From assembly GCA_003250975.1 (NCBI GenBank), contig QKIY01000028.1, positions 344,051 through 408,050 of the forward strand: a stretch of DNA of 64,000 bases. Reading direction: 5' to 3'. Under the pieces are notes generated by a model. The model worked only from the letters and a program-made list of their open reading frames with translations. It made no database searches and was not told the DNA's origin. Shown piece by piece: positions 37,018-47,885 of this stretch. The stretch is from Gammaproteobacteria bacterium. Lineage in GTDB: Bacteria; Pseudomonadota; Gammaproteobacteria; Eutrophobiales; Eutrophobiaceae. Both the position numbers and the translations under genes were made by a program. Every line of letters begins with the position of its first letter. Positions within the stretch are counted from its first letter, which is position 1.

Positions 37018-37905
37018 ATGTTTCAAGGCAGTATGGTAGCTATTGCTACACCAATGCATAACGGGGTTGGACCCGGGACGCCGTTGGACATGGAGAGTCT
37101 TGAACATTTGGTTGAGTTTCATATCAAAAACAAGACAGACGCTATTGTCGCGGTCGGGACGACCGGAGAATCCGCCACCCTGGATGAAAAAGAGCATTGT
37201 GATGTGATCCGTGCTGTCGTCGGGATGGTCGCAGGCAGGATCCCGGTAATCGCGGGCACGGGCGCCAACTCGACCACCGAGGCAATTACTCTGACCCGCT
37301 GTGCCAAGGAGGCCGGGGCCGAAGCCTGCCTCCTGGTTACACCGTATTACAACAAGCCCACCCAGGAAGGACTTTACTTGCACCACAAGGCCGTGGCAGA
37401 GGCTGTTGCCATACCGCAGATCCTGTACAACGTTCCGGGACGGACCGCCTGCGATATGTTGCCCGAAACGGTAGGTCGTCTGGCAAAAATATCCAATATT
37501 ATTGGTATCAAGGAGGCAACGGCAGAACTGGGCCGGGTCGGTAGGATCAGAGAATTATGCGGCGATGACTTTATGCTGGTGAGCGGCGATGATGCCACCA
37601 CTCGTGAGTTTGTACTCCGCGGTGGCAACGGCGTCATTTCAGTGACGGCAAATGTCGCGCCGAGAGCCATGCATGATATGGTCACACTGGCGTTAAAGGG
37701 TGATGTAGAGGGCGCGCTGGAAATCGACAAGACCCTGGCTGGTTTGCACAAAAACCTGTTTGTGGAATCCAACCCGATTCCAACAAAATGGGCACTGAAT
37801 AAGATGGGACTGATAGAAAAAGGCATACGCCTGCCGCTGACCTGGATGTCCGCGCAGTACGAAGACGCCGTGCTCGAGGCCATGAAACAGGCCCGAGTTA
37901 ATTAA
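37018..37905 (+). CDS. dapA: 4-hydroxy-tetrahydrodipicolinate synthase
   Basis: This enzyme condenses pyruvate and aspartate semialdehyde, first step of the lysine/DAP branch. The 295 residues include [28 protein letters not shown] with the catalytic Tyr, [12 protein letters not shown] and the Schiff-base Lys in [11 protein letters not shown]. It precedes bamC by 24 bases, the same pairing as in E. coli. Confidence 0.96.
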   Translation: MFQGSMVAIATPMHNGVGPGTPLDMESLEHLVEFHIKNKTDAIVAVGTTGESATLDEKEHCDVIRAVVGMVAGRIPVIAGTGANSTTEAITLTRCAKEAGAEACLLVTPYYNKPTQEGLYLHHKAVAEAVAIPQILYNVPGRTACDMLPETVGRLAKISNIIGIKEATAELGRVGRIRELCGDDFMLVSGDDATTREFVLRGGNGVISVTANVAPRAMHDMVTLALKGDVEGALEIDKTLAGLHKNLFVESNPIPTKWALNKMGLIEKGIRLPLTWMSAQYEDAVLEAMKQARVN

Positions 37906-37929
37906 TTACTTTTAGTTGGTATTTTTAAG

Positions 37930-38970
37930 ATGTTGAAAAGAGCTATCCTGTTGTTAATCTGCTCCGCGATACTGGCATCCTGTGGATTTTTGCCGGGTAT
38001 GGATGAGGTCGTTACAGATCGCCGCAAAGAGTATCGCAAGAGTGAATCACTACCTGACCTGGAAATCCCGCCGGACCTGACCCTTGAAGCGGATGTGGAC
38101 CCACTCCTGATCCCCAATGAAGAGGCGGCCACTTATACCGAATACCAGCGCCGCCGAAGCCTGCATGCCACCGGTGCCGAGGGCGGTGCCGAGATTGCCG
38201 CACTTGATGATGAGCAGGTGGTTGTACTGTCCGGCTCTACTCTGGATATTTGGCCCAGGCTCAGGCAATTCTGGACGGAAACAAGCTACGAACTGGACCT
38301 CGATGACGCGGAACTGGGTGTCATGGAGACCCACTGGCTGGAGACCGGCAATGACGGTGTATCCTCCAGCCGGGACAGGATCAGCATCATCGCTGAACCG
38401 GGGTCCCAGCCCGATACAACTATGTTATTTATTTCCAGCGTGCGTCAGGAAAGGTTGATCACCGCGGACAGCGAGGGAAGCTGGAATGACGCCGAAAAGG
38501 ACGTGGCCTTTGAACGGGAAGTAGCCGCACTAATAAAGCAGTATTTTACCGGTGGGGGCATTGTGTCGACGTCAGCAGGTTCACGTAGCCCTGCGGGCGG
38601 ACGTGCGGAGATCCGCAACCTGTCGGATGACAGGATGATGCTGGCCATGCCCGATGAGTATTCGATGGCCTGGCGGTTGACGGGCAAGGCCCTTAATCAG
38701 GCTGGATTTGTGATACAGGGGGAGGATGAGGCGAACGGCACCTATGACATACTGTATTTCGATCAGCCGAAAGAAGAAGGGATGCTCTCCAAGCTGAAAT
38801 TCTGGGGTGATGATGGATCAGAGGGCGTTCCCTACCAGCTTTCTTTGACCCGATCCGGTGGACAGACTGAGCTTATGGTGCTGGATGAAAACGGAGACCT
38901 GGCGGGCCCGGACGAGGCTTCACATATCCTTGCGGTTTTACAGTCCTACTATAATTCCCTGCGGCGCTAG
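37930..38970 (+). CDS. bamC: Outer membrane assembly lipoprotein BamC
   Basis: A lipoprotein of the BAM complex, 346 residues. The lipobox is LASC with Cys at about 18, followed by the unstructured N-terminal segment that contacts BamD (RRKEYRKSESLPDLEIPPDL). Two helix-grip domains follow. It comes directly after dapA. BamB is encoded nearby on the other strand. Confidence 0.9.
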   Translation: MLKRAILLLICSAILASCGFLPGMDEVVTDRRKEYRKSESLPDLEIPPDLTLEADVDPLLIPNEEAATYTEYQRRRSLHATGAEGGAEIAALDDEQVVVLSGSTLDIWPRLRQFWTETSYELDLDDAELGVMETHWLETGNDGVSSSRDRISIIAEPGSQPDTTMLFISSVRQERLITADSEGSWNDAEKDVAFEREVAALIKQYFTGGGIVSTSAGSRSPAGGRAEIRNLSDDRMMLAMPDEYSMAWRLTGKALNQAGFVIQGEDEANGTYDILYFDQPKEEGMLSKLKFWGDDGSEGVPYQLSLTRSGGQTELMVLDENGDLAGPDEASHILAVLQSYYNSLRR

Positions 38971-38985
38971 ACTGGGGCGCCTTGT

Positions 38986-40383
38986 TCAGCGAGCCTTGTT
39001 ATGACGCATTACGCGTTTACGTTTCTGTTCCTGTCTTTTCGTTAAGGTATTCTTTCTGCCCTTGAAGGGATTATCCCCCTGTCGGAATTCAATGAACACC
39101 GGAGTACCGATCAGTTTCAGCGCCTTTCGAAAACTGTTGGCGAGATAGCGCCGATAGGCATCCGGCACCTGCCCGGTCTGGTTACCATGGATGATCAGGC
39201 GCAGGGGGTTATGCCCACCAACATGGACATAACGGAGCTTGATCCGACGGCCATGGACCAGCGGCGGCATGTGCCGCTCCACGCAGTCCTGCAAGATTCT
39301 GTTTAATTGTGAGGTAGCCGGATCGACAGCAATACACTTCCCGATTTGGTCGATCGAGTTGAACAGGTTGCCAACGCCGCTACCATGCAGGGCGGAAATG
39401 AAATGGAGACAGGCGTAGTCGATGAAGCCGAGTTTTCTGTCGAGCTGTGCCTTGATCTGTGTCCGTTCAGCGGGGTCCAGACCGTCCCATTTGTTGACGG
39501 CGATTATCAGGGCCTTGCCACTGTCCACGGCCAGGCCGAGGAGGCTGGCGTCCTGCTCACTGATACAATCATGAGCATCGACGACCAGGATAGTGATCTC
39601 GGTTTCATCAATGGCCTGCAGGGTCTTAATTACGCTGATCTTCTCCACGTGATCGCTGATCCGGGCGCGCCGCCTGACACCGGCCGTATCTATCAGGGTA
39701 TAGGGCGTGCCGTCCCGCTCAAAAGGGATGGCGATGCTGTCACGGGTGGTTCCGGGCTGGTCATATGTAATCATACGCTCTTCACCCAACATACGGTTTA
39801 CCAGGGTGGACTTGCCGACGTTGGGCCGGCCAATCACAGTGATGCGTAACCCGCTGTCTGCGCCCTCAAGCATGGGCGTCCCAGGGGCGGGGAGCGCGGC
39901 GAATATCGTATCCATCAGGGCACCGATTCCGGAGCCACGCTGTGCAGAAATGGCCTGTAGGTGTTCAAGGCCCAGGATGTGGAAATCGGCAAGTGCCATA
40001 TCGGTATCCAACCCCTCGCATTTATTCACCGCGAGGTAGAGCGATTTACAGGAAGCGCGCAGTGTCCTAGCCAGGTTTTCATCTGCAACGGTAAGCCCTT
40101 CGCGACCATCGACCATCCAGATGACTGCATCGGCCTCCTTCGCCGCCAGCACTGACTGCCGACCGATTGCCTCGGCAATCTTGCTGTCCCTATTATCTTC
40201 CTCGAGCCCCCCCGTATCGATCAGGATAAAGGACCGGCCCTTGTAGGAGCCGATACCATACTGGCGGTCACGCGTGATTCCTGGTACATCAGCGACCAGG
40301 GCGTCGCGGCTGCCGGTGAGGTAATTAAACAGGGTGGACTTGCCGACGTTGGGCCGTCCAACGATGGCAATAACAGACTTCAT
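38986..40383 (-). CDS. der: Ribosome biogenesis GTPase Der (EngA)
   Basis: A double GTPase needed for 50S assembly, 465 residues. Two G domains are visible, each starting with GRPNVGKST (about 9-17, and again near 186-194), plus a C-terminal KH-like domain and a basic tail (RKNTLTKRQEQKRKR). It is convergent with bamC, 15 bases apart, and follows bamB. Confidence 0.96.
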   Translation of the reverse strand: MKSVIAIVGRPNVGKSTLFNYLTGSRDALVADVPGITRDRQYGIGSYKGRSFILIDTGGLEEDNRDSKIAEAIGRQSVLAAKEADAVIWMVDGREGLTVADENLARTLRASCKSLYLAVNKCEGLDTDMALADFHILGLEHLQAISAQRGSGIGALMDTIFAALPAPGTPMLEGADSGLRITVIGRPNVGKSTLVNRMLGEERMITYDQPGTTRDSIAIPFERDGTPYTLIDTAGVRRRARISDHVEKISVIKTLQAIDETEITILVVDAHDCISEQDASLLGLAVDSGKALIIAVNKWDGLDPAERTQIKAQLDRKLGFIDYACLHFISALHGSGVGNLFNSIDQIGKCIAVDPATSQLNRILQDCVERHMPPLVHGRRIKLRYVHVGGHNPLRLIIHGNQTGQVPDAYRRYLANSFRKALKLIGTPVFIEFRQGDNPFKGRKNTLTKRQEQKRKRVMRHNKAR

Positions 40384-40399
40384 AATTATTTCCGGGGAA

Positions 40400-41548
40400 C
40401 TATTCCAGGTTATACATGTAGGCAGCTAGGGTACCATCAGTGGCATAAATATATACGGTATCTGCATGGACGATCGGCTGGGCAATTATCCTGCTGCTTG
40501 AAAGCCGCTTTCTTGCAACTATCTCACCCGTATATTTATCAAACCAGTGCAAATAACCTTCCTGGTCACCTACAACAATCATATTGCCGTGGGCCGTAGG
40601 GGCAGTGGCTTCACGGGCCTGCAGCTTTTCAGACTTCCAGACGGAATTACCCGTGAAGCGATCAAGCGCCCAGACATTGCTTTCATCATCGGTAATATAG
40701 ACATTATCACCGTCTACAGTAAGTCCCGTATGGGACGAGATCTCGCGTGTCCAGAGTATGCTGCCTGTGTCGACAAGCAAAGCTGCGAGCCGTCCCTGGA
40801 ATGTAGCAACGAAGATGACACCGCCGTCTATTACGGGCTCCGCGTCGATATCTACCATGCGTTCCAGCTCCGAACGGCCTGAACCGAGGGCAATCCGTGT
40901 CTCCCAGACCAGCTTGCCGGTCTGAATCTCGATAGCCGCCAGCCGACCTTCATCAAAGCCGATAATGGCCAGTTCATTATTGATGGCGGGCGCGCTAGTC
41001 CCCCGCAAGCTCAGGGCCGGGACCGACTGGTCATAGATCCACATTTTCTCACCATTGGTCGCATTCAATGCGAAGGTCTTGCCATCGATTGTCCGGACCA
41101 CGACGATACCTTTTGAGATCCGGGGTGCTGCGAGCACTTCACTGGATACGCGGGTACGCCATACGGGTTGACCATCCTCTGAACTCAATGCAATAACCTC
41201 GGCCTCGCCTGTCCCCACCAGTACAAGTGACTCCCCTGCATCGAGGCCACCAGTCAGGTAGGCATCCGTGTCTTGGCGCCACAGCGTCTTTCCGGACTCT
41301 AAATTCAGGGCATAGATCTGGCCATCGCTATCTGGAACAAAGATCCTATCTTCTGAATACACGGGATTGAGTTTCAGATATTCCTCGTCGGTCCCGCCAC
41401 CCACATCCTTGGACCAGCTTTTCTGGATCTTGACGGTCTCCTGGATATCTTCCAGTGGTGTTGGTGGAATAGCATTGTCTGTATCACCGAAGTAACTGCA
41501 GGCAGGCAGAACCAGAAAAGCGAGAAAAACAAGCGCTGCGCGGACCAT
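40400..41548 (-). CDS. bamB: Outer membrane assembly lipoprotein BamB
   Basis: A beta-propeller lipoprotein of the BAM complex. Repeats of the PQQ-like type (YALNLESGKTLWRQD, FALNATNGEKMWIYD, WALDRFTGNSVWKSE) build the eight blades. I chose the ATG at 41548: it gives 382 residues and a lipoprotein signal ending LPAC with Cys at about 17. A TTG at 41578 would add 10 residues and overlap yfgM. Confidence 0.93.
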   Translation of the reverse strand: MVRAALVFLAFLVLPACSYFGDTDNAIPPTPLEDIQETVKIQKSWSKDVGGGTDEEYLKLNPVYSEDRIFVPDSDGQIYALNLESGKTLWRQDTDAYLTGGLDAGESLVLVGTGEAEVIALSSEDGQPVWRTRVSSEVLAAPRISKGIVVVRTIDGKTFALNATNGEKMWIYDQSVPALSLRGTSAPAINNELAIIGFDEGRLAAIEIQTGKLVWETRIALGSGRSELERMVDIDAEPVIDGGVIFVATFQGRLAALLVDTGSILWTREISSHTGLTVDGDNVYITDDESNVWALDRFTGNSVWKSEKLQAREATAPTAHGNMIVVGDQEGYLHWFDKYTGEIVARKRLSSSRIIAQPIVHADTVYIYATDGTLAAYMYNLE

Positions 41549-41552
41549 TGAT

Positions 41553-42194
41553 CTAGTCCACTTGTTTGCTGGCGTCAAATTTCAGCTGTAAAAGGGAACC
41601 CTCTTTAATATTGCCACCGACGGCTGCCAGTGCCAATTTATAGGCATTATGGGCATCGGCCGTACGGCCGAGACGTGTGTAGATATCACCCTTGAGTTCT
41701 TCATAGGCAACGACATACTTTCCCGGCCCCGAATTTTCAACAAGGGCAAGTGCCTCTTCCGGCTTGCCGCTGTCCAGCAGTAAACGGCCCATCCGGATCT
41801 TGGCCAGGTATTTCAGTGCCTCCTCGTCCGCCTCGTCCAGGACCCTTTGCAGGTGATTGAGTGCAGAATCAATATCGCCCGCCTCGGAATCCAGTTTTGC
41901 CAGCATCAAGGTGGCAAATTGGGCATAAGTCGTCGAACCATAATTCTGAATCAGTTCCTCGGCATGGTCGCGTGCAGAAGCATACTGTTGTACACGCACA
42001 TCACTGACTATCTGAACATATATATCGGAGGCCTCTTCAGCCAGCTGGGCCTGGTGAGCCTGCCAGCCACGCCAGCCAAATATTGCCCCCAGCCCGATAA
42101 CAACGCCACCGACCAAGGCCCAGCCGTTTTCAGCCCACCATTTTTTCAGGGCCTCGATTTGTTCTTCTTCTGTTCTGGTAACGTCCAAGCTCAT
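41553..42194 (-). CDS. yfgM: YfgM-like membrane-anchored TPR protein (ancillary SecYEG chaperone)
   Basis: A 213-residue protein with a cytosolic start (EEEQIEALKKWWAENGWAL), one membrane segment (VGGVVIGLGAIFGW) and periplasmic TPR-like helices. In E. coli YfgM binds PpiD at the Sec translocon. The ATG at 42194 aligns with the E. coli start, though its AGGAG lies immediately next to it. It is between hisS and bamB as in E. coli. Confidence 0.85.
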   Translation of the reverse strand: MSLDVTRTEEEQIEALKKWWAENGWALVGGVVIGLGAIFGWRGWQAHQAQLAEEASDIYVQIVSDVRVQQYASARDHAEELIQNYGSTTYAQFATLMLAKLDSEAGDIDSALNHLQRVLDEADEEALKYLAKIRMGRLLLDSGKPEEALALVENSGPGKYVVAYEELKGDIYTRLGRTADAHNAYKLALAAVGGNIKEGSLLQLKFDASKQVD

Positions 42195-42246
42195 CTCCTG
42201 TATCTGTTTATTAAGGTCGTTTAAGGCGTGCAATCATAATGTTGCA

Positions 42247-43533
42247 TCAGGACAAGTTCAATTCGGCAGCCAGGGTCTTTTTGAGCCAGTCACTTAACTC
42301 TCCTACAGGCAGGCTGAACTGAGGCTCTTTATCCCGCAGTGTCTTGATCCCAATTGTTTGATTTTCAAGTTCATCATCACCAATCACCAGCGCGACAAGG
42401 GCACCAGATTTGTCGGCCCTTTTAAATTGTGATTTGAAACTGCCGCCGCCACTGAGTGTCATCAGACGCAGGTCGGGGAGTTTATCGCGCAAGGTCTCTG
42501 CCAGTTTCAGTCCGTGCCTGACAGGCAGGCCTTCAGCCATGATCATGCAGGCATGCGGCGGCTCATCCGTGAGCTTGTCCTGTAGTATAACCAGCTCTAC
42601 TAGACGTTCGAGTCCCATCGCACAACCAATAGCCGGCGTAGGTTTGCCGCCAAAGAGCTCGACCAGACCATCAAAACGCCCACCTGCACAAACTGCACCC
42701 TGCGCGCCCAGCTGATCCGTGGTCCATTCAAAGACTGTCCTGCAGTAATAATCCAGGCCACGGACCAGGTGCGGGTTGATGGTATAGCTGATACCGCCAT
42801 CATCCAGCAGCGACTTTAATTGCTCGAAATGTTCGACCGAGTCACTGTCAATATATTCCAGCAGGGACGGCGCGGATTCTATTAAATCGCGCATCGCCGG
42901 GTTTTTGTTGTCTAGTATCCGTAAGGGATTTGTTTCGAGCCTGTTTCTGCTGTCATCATCCAGTTTGTCCAGGTGGTCATTGAAGTAATCCACCAGGATG
43001 TCCCGATAGGCTCGCCGTGCCTCAGGGGTGCCCAGGGTATTGAGTTCCAGTTGCACATCATTCAGGTGCAGTACCTTGAAGATGCGGGCGCAGATCAGAA
43101 TCATCTCGGCGTCGATATCCGGTCCTGCCATGCCAAAGGCCTCGATACCAATCTGGTGGAACTGGCGTTGCCGCCCCTTCTGTGGTCGCTCGTGTCTGAA
43201 CATCGGGCCGATATACCAGAGTTTCTGCATCTGGTTATAAAGCAGGCCGTGTTCCATCCCGGCACGGACACAACCTGCCGTCCCCTCAGGTCGCAGTGTC
43301 AGGGATTCATCATTGCGGTCCGTGAAACTGTACATCTCCTTGGAGACGATATCGGTGTATTCACCAATGGAGCGCTGGAACAATTCAGTCTTTTCCACGA
43401 TTGGGAGACGAATCTCCCTGTAGTCATACTGCTTGATGACCCCGATTATCGTATTTTCAAGCTGGCGCCAGTAAGGGGACTGCTCTGGCAGGATATCGTG
43501 CATGCCACGGATAGCCTGAATTTTGCCGGACAA
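42247..43533 (-). CDS. hisS: Histidyl-tRNA synthetase
   Basis: A class II synthetase of 428 residues. Motif 2 is visible in [19 protein letters not shown], the histidine loops as [14 protein letters not shown], and motif 3 as [10 protein letters not shown]. The gene sits upstream of yfgM in its normal place, but ispG, which usually precedes it, is absent from the 64-base gap to rodZ. Confidence 0.96.
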   Translation of the reverse strand: MSGKIQAIRGMHDILPEQSPYWRQLENTIIGVIKQYDYREIRLPIVEKTELFQRSIGEYTDIVSKEMYSFTDRNDESLTLRPEGTAGCVRAGMEHGLLYNQMQKLWYIGPMFRHERPQKGRQRQFHQIGIEAFGMAGPDIDAEMILICARIFKVLHLNDVQLELNTLGTPEARRAYRDILVDYFNDHLDKLDDDSRNRLETNPLRILDNKNPAMRDLIESAPSLLEYIDSDSVEHFEQLKSLLDDGGISYTINPHLVRGLDYYCRTVFEWTTDQLGAQGAVCAGGRFDGLVELFGGKPTPAIGCAMGLERLVELVILQDKLTDEPPHACMIMAEGLPVRHGLKLAETLRDKLPDLRLMTLSGGGSFKSQFKRADKSGALVALVIGDDELENQTIGIKTLRDKEPQFSLPVGELSDWLKKTLAAELNLS

Positions 43534-43597
43534 GGTTGTCTCCTAAAATACGTTTGTATGTAAATAAGGCCGGGGCTAGGGGTGAAAAAATTACCGG

Positions 43598-44533
43598 TTA
43601 TTCACTGGCCGGGTTACCGCCCAGTATCAGGCGGGATACCCCGGAACTCGAATAATGCTCTGGTTCAATCTCTTTCCCGTTATAGTTGATCTTGACTCCA
43701 GGGGTATAGCCGAGCAACAGGCTCAGCGGTGCGGTACCCTTGAGACGGATTTCCTCTCCCGCTTGCGCCAGCCCCATGTAAAGCCGTTCATTATTGGCGT
43801 CATAGACCTCTATCCAGGATTCTTCGGTCAGGCTCAGGCTGATTGAATCAGGGCCGTCGGAGTTATTGCCAGTGATGACCTGCCTTTGAACCGAACTTAT
43901 GTTATGCGGCCGGCTGCCGGGCAAATCAATGGTGCTGATCATGCTGTCTGCCGAATTGCCCGAATCACCTTCTGATATCCCCTCTTCAACATCAGGCTCG
44001 GGTTCATAACCGGGATAATAATAGACGGAGTGTTCTTCATTACCAGGACGGGCAGTCGTGCCAGCAGGCTCGCTCGAAGACGCTGTGGCAGGGCCTTTCG
44101 GAGAGGATGAATCATCCACTACGTAATGGCTCTGTAACCAGGCCAGAACCAGCAGGGCAAAGATAAATGTAACGAGATAGGTTACCGCCTTGACGGGTAG
44201 GTCCTTGCTGCGGATCTGCTCAGTTTTATTGACCTCGGCAATGATCTCCGGTGTCCTTTCCGTAGGTTCCCGGGCACTGTCGAAAATCTGGACTATCATG
44301 ACGGGATCGAGGCCGACAAGTTTCGCGTAACTACGTAAATAACCGCGCACATACAGTGATGACGGCAATTTGTGAAATTCATCTGCTTCCAGCGCATGGA
44401 TAATTTCCTGTTGCAGATTCAGCCGGTGTGCGACGTCCTTGATTTCCAGTTCCTTGCGTTCACGCCCCCGTCGTAGCAGTGAACCTGCAGACATCTGGCC
44501 TGAGTAATCGAATTGTTCGCTGTCTTCACTCAT
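43598..44533 (-). CDS. rodZ: Cytoskeleton protein RodZ
   Basis: A 311-residue bitopic protein linking MreB to the cell wall machinery. It has an N-terminal Cro-like helix-turn-helix (about 15-85), a membrane segment (YLVTFIFALLVLAWL), a Ser/Pro/Glu-rich linker and a C-terminal beta domain with SLTEESWIEVYDANNERLY. It begins 5 bases after pilW. Confidence 0.9.
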   Translation of the reverse strand: MSEDSEQFDYSGQMSAGSLLRRGRERKELEIKDVAHRLNLQQEIIHALEADEFHKLPSSLYVRGYLRSYAKLVGLDPVMIVQIFDSAREPTERTPEIIAEVNKTEQIRSKDLPVKAVTYLVTFIFALLVLAWLQSHYVVDDSSSPKGPATASSSEPAGTTARPGNEEHSVYYYPGYEPEPDVEEGISEGDSGNSADSMISTIDLPGSRPHNISSVQRQVITGNNSDGPDSISLSLTEESWIEVYDANNERLYMGLAQAGEEIRLKGTAPLSLLLGYTPGVKINYNGKEIEPEHYSSSGVSRLILGGNPASE

Positions 44534-44538
44534 TAGGA

Positions 44539-45303
44539 TTACTTGATTCCGGACTCACTGAGCAATCTGGCTTCCTCTGATTTGGGGAAGTTGTTTCTTA
44601 ACAGGAGTGCATAGCTGGATAATGTGTCCTTGTCACCCAGTTCCTTCTCGATACGAATCCCAAGCCACAGACTGCTGGCCGTGTGATTGCCTACTTCCAG
44701 ATAACGCTGTAAATATCCCCTGGCCGAAAGGTAATTTCCCTTATCGTAGGAAATCTGCGACATCTGGATCAAGGCCAGAGGAACCTTTGGATTAGTCTTC
44801 AGGGCTTCGCGGAAGTGTTCTTCAGCAATATCGGGGCGATTGTTTTTCACTGCACAGGTGCCCGCATTGGTCAGTGATATCTCGGGGGTTTCGTAAATAG
44901 GGTTTTTAGCTGCCGTTAAAAAGGTTTTCTCGGCCTCGTCATAGCGATCATTGGTGCAGAGAAATTGGCCGTAGTTATTTAATGTATGCGGATCATTCGG
45001 GCTGAGGCTGAGGGCGCGCTTAAAATATTCCTCCGCTTTCACCGGCCTGTCCATTTTCTGGTAGAGCAGGCCAAGGGCATTATGGGTGGGTGGATATTTA
45101 GGGTCTGCTTCAAGGGCCTTGTTCAGCTTGACCAGGGATTTTTCATAATTACCGCGCTTGAGATATTCGATGCCAAGCCTCAGGTTGGCTTCTGCCACTT
45201 CATTCGTCTGGCCCGTCACCCCGATTTCTGATTCAGGGTTCTGTGCACAGCCGCCTATGATGAGCGCCAACAGAATAAGACAGAATATGTGGCAGCGATT
45301 CAT
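44539..45303 (-). CDS. pilW: Type IV pilus assembly TPR lipoprotein PilW/PilF
   Basis: A 254-residue lipoprotein with lipobox IGGC (Cys about 19) and TPR repeats such as [19 protein letters not shown] and [22 protein letters not shown]. It helps the PilQ secretin reach or multimerise in the outer membrane. Its ATG overlaps the rlmN stop by 4 bases. Confidence 0.9.
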   Translation of the reverse strand: MNRCHIFCLILLALIIGGCAQNPESEIGVTGQTNEVAEANLRLGIEYLKRGNYEKSLVKLNKALEADPKYPPTHNALGLLYQKMDRPVKAEEYFKRALSLSPNDPHTLNNYGQFLCTNDRYDEAEKTFLTAAKNPIYETPEISLTNAGTCAVKNNRPDIAEEHFREALKTNPKVPLALIQMSQISYDKGNYLSARGYLQRYLEVGNHTASSLWLGIRIEKELGDKDTLSSYALLLRNNFPKSEEARLLSESGIK

Positions 45304-46391
45304 ACACTAATACCTATCTGTTTGTCCTGGAATTTGCGTGCGCGGGAGATCACCTGACCGGCCAGCTGGCCACAGGCCGCGTCAATATCACCCCCTCTGG
45401 TTTTACGTGTGATGGTTATTATGCCAGCTTTCATGAGAATTTCCCTAAAGCGATCGATCGTCTCGGTGCTGGAACGCTGGTAATCTGCGCCAGGGAAGGG
45501 GTTAAACGGTATCAGGTTAACCTTGGCCGGCAGGGACCTGATGAGTTTTACCAGTCTGTTGGCATCCTCAATATGGTCATTGACGCCATCCAGCATCACA
45601 TATTCAAATGTGATGGTGTCACCCGGGTGACTGTCGGCGAAATGCCTGATCGCTTCCATCAATGCAGCTATCGGGTATTTCCTGTTGATGGGTACCAGGA
45701 CGTCACGCAATTCGTCGTATGCTGCATGTAATGAAATGGCAAGGCTGACGCTGGAATCCCGGGATAGCTTCATCAGGCCTGGTACAACTCCTGCGGTGCT
45801 AAGCGTGACGCGCTTGCGCGAGAGGCCAAAGGCACGGTCATCCATCATCAGGTTGATAGCCTTGAGCACATTATCATAATTCAGCAGGGGTTCACCCATG
45901 CCCATTAATACGATATTCGAGATTGGACGTTCTCCGTCCTGGAAATGACCCAGTGCCTGGTTGGCCAGCCACACCTGGCCGATGATTTCAGAGAGGGAGA
46001 GATTGCGGTTGAAACCCTGCTTGGCCGTCGAACAGAAATTACAGTCCAGCGGACATCCGACTTGCGATGAAATACAGAGTGTTCCCCGGTCTTTTTCCGG
46101 GATAAACACGGTCTCGATACAGTTTTGTTCATCGACCCGGATCAACCATTTCCGGGTGCCGTCGGCTGAGCGTTTTTCAGTTACGATTTCAGGGAGTCTG
46201 ATGCAGGTTGTTTCAGAGAGTGCCTCACGGAGGGCCTTGCTGAGATTGGTCATCTGCCGGACATCGGTGACCCCCTGCTGGTAAATCCATTTAAGCAGCT
46301 GATCGGCGCGGAAAACCCTTTCGCCCAGCGAGTCGAACCAGGCCGCTAGGTTCGCACGATCCATGTCCAGCAGATTGATTTTTTCTTTCAC
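45300..46391 (-). CDS. rlmN: 23S rRNA/tRNA adenine C2-methyltransferase RlmN
   Basis: A radical SAM enzyme of 363 residues that methylates A2503 of 23S rRNA and A37 of tRNA. The [4Fe-4S] Cys are C113, C117 and C120 (GCPLDCNFC), and the mechanistic Cys near the C-terminus is in DIDAACGQL. Between ndk and pilW in standard order. Confidence 0.95.
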   Translation of the reverse strand: MKEKINLLDMDRANLAAWFDSLGERVFRADQLLKWIYQQGVTDVRQMTNLSKALREALSETTCIRLPEIVTEKRSADGTRKWLIRVDEQNCIETVFIPEKDRGTLCISSQVGCPLDCNFCSTAKQGFNRNLSLSEIIGQVWLANQALGHFQDGERPISNIVLMGMGEPLLNYDNVLKAINLMMDDRAFGLSRKRVTLSTAGVVPGLMKLSRDSSVSLAISLHAAYDELRDVLVPINRKYPIAALMEAIRHFADSHPGDTITFEYVMLDGVNDHIEDANRLVKLIRSLPAKVNLIPFNPFPGADYQRSSTETIDRFREILMKAGIITITRKTRGGDIDAACGQLAGQVISRARKFQDKQIGISV

Positions 46392-46409
46392 CTCAATATA
46401 TTACATAGA

Positions 46410-46856
46410 TTATCCGGTTCTTGGGAATATCTCGTCGGGTCTGAAAAAGAAATCAATCTCCTTTTGGGCATTCTCCGTACTATCCGATCCATGTACGGCA
46501 TTGTCATGGCATTCTGGATTGGACGGGTCAAAGGCAAGGTCGCGACGAATGGTTCCCGGGGCGGCATCCTTCGGGCAGGTGGCACCCATGATGGCACGGT
46601 GCCGGCTGATGGCATCCTCTCCCTCGAGCACTTGTACAATGATGGGTCCGGAGGACATGAAGTTGGTGAGCTTGCTATAAAATGAACGCCCAGCGTGCAC
46701 GGCATAGAACTCCTCGGCCTGTTCCCGGGTCAGGCGCAGCATCTTGGTGGCGATGATATGCAGCTGATTTTTTTCAAACCTTGAATAGATCTCTCCGATT
46801 AGGTTTTTTGCCACAGCATCCGGTTTAATAATGGATAATGTCTGCTCGATGGCCAT
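46410..46856 (-). CDS. ndk: Nucleoside diphosphate kinase
   Basis: This enzyme equalises NTP pools through a phosphohistidine. The catalytic His is at about 122 in NAVHGSDS. With the ATG at 46856 the product is 148 residues, about five longer than E. coli Ndk; the extra residues lie just before the catalytic His ([12 protein letters not shown]). The frame extends 22 codons upstream without similarity. Confidence 0.95.
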   Translation of the reverse strand: MAIEQTLSIIKPDAVAKNLIGEIYSRFEKNQLHIIATKMLRLTREQAEEFYAVHAGRSFYSKLTNFMSSGPIIVQVLEGEDAISRHRAIMGATCPKDAAPGTIRRDLAFDPSNPECHDNAVHGSDSTENAQKEIDFFFRPDEIFPRTG

Positions 46857-46973
46857 GCACTTTAACTCCAGGGATAATAATTTAGGAAAAATTATGCGCG
46901 CGATTATACGTGCTTGTTGCACTGCGTAAAGGGGTAAAGCAATCAGACCACCACGCCGGTTACAGTAAGGATA

Positions 46974-47312
46974 TCAATCCCAGCGGTCATCACGGGTCTG
47001 GACCATGCCGTTCTCCACCCTCACAGGGAAACAGGTCATGTCTTCATAGGCAGGGGGGGTTAAAGCGGCACCGGTCCTGATGCAAAAATGCGCACCATGG
47101 CGCGGACAGATAATCTGGTCCCCTTCCATGAGATCCTCGACAGGCAGGCCGCAGCCCAGCAAGGGCGCATCTTCGTGTGTGCAGCGGTCCTCGAGGGCGT
47201 AGTAATTCCCGTTTAGATTGAAGACAGCGATATCCAGGCCGTCTGCATGGACCAGCCTCGCTTGTCCGATGCCGAATTCCTCTTCAGGCGCCACATCCAG
47301 CCAATCAGACAT
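46974..47312 (-). CDS. Rieske [2Fe-2S] ferredoxin
   Basis: A 112-residue Rieske protein. The cluster ligands are CTH at 44-46 and CPRH at 69-72. It resembles the ferredoxin subunit of non-heme oxygenases, but no oxygenase is nearby. It closes the SUF operon, 14 bases after sufT, a position seen in some other SUF operons. It may supply electrons for cluster assembly or be an early client. Confidence 0.85.
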   Translation of the reverse strand: MSDWLDVAPEEEFGIGQARLVHADGLDIAVFNLNGNYYALEDRCTHEDAPLLGCGLPVEDLMEGDQIICPRHGAHFCIRTGAALTPPAYEDMTCFPVRVENGMVQTRDDRWD

Positions 47313-47326
47313 ATTTGCTGCAGTGG

Positions 47327-47881
47327 TTAATAAAGCCCGGCTTCCAGCCTGGCGGCCTCGGACATCATGCTCTGGTCCCAGGGTGGGTCAAAGGTGAGGT
47401 CAACATTGACCTCGGTTACGTTGGGTATTATGGCTACCTTGTTGCGTACGTCCTGTGCCAGGAACTCGCCCATGCCACAGCCCGGCGCGGTAAGGGTCAT
47501 GGTGATATCGACCCGGTTGCCGTCGCCTTCCAGCGGCACGATCTCGCAGTTATAGATAAGACCCAGATCGACGATATTGATCGGGATCTCCGGGTCATAA
47601 CAGGTACGTAACTGGTCCCAGACCATGTCTTCATCAACAGTTCCGTCTTCCCTGGCAGGCCTCTGCCCGCCTTGCTCTGTGTCTTCTACCTCAAAGCCAA
47701 GGGCGTCGGCGTCCTTTGCCGCGATACGGGCCAGATTGCCATTAATGTTCACGGTATAGGAGCCCCCCAGGGCCTGGGTGATGAATACCACGCTGCCTGC
47801 AGGTAGGATGATCGGTGTACCAGCAGGGATCAGGATGGCATCGCAGTCACGTTCTATGGTAATTGCTTCATTGGTCTGCAT
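47327..47881 (-). CDS. sufT: Fe-S maturation protein SufT (DUF59)
   Basis: A 184-residue protein whose C-terminal half is a DUF59/MIP18 domain: DQLRTCYDPEIPINIVDLGLIY and TMTLTAPGCGMGEF with the conserved Cys. The N-terminal half (PAGTPIILPAGSVVFITQALGG) is the SufT-specific extension. SufT proteins assist Fe-S cluster delivery. It is 4 bases after sufU. Confidence 0.9.
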   Translation of the reverse strand: MQTNEAITIERDCDAILIPAGTPIILPAGSVVFITQALGGSYTVNINGNLARIAAKDADALGFEVEDTEQGGQRPAREDGTVDEDMVWDQLRTCYDPEIPINIVDLGLIYNCEIVPLEGDGNRVDITMTLTAPGCGMGEFLAQDVRNKVAIIPNVTEVNVDLTFDPPWDQSMMSEAARLEAGLY

Positions 47882-47885
47882 GGCA

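Noticed and set aside
46857..46922. Longer N-terminus for ndk.
   Set aside because: The family starts at [14 protein letters not shown]; the upstream codons have no similarity.
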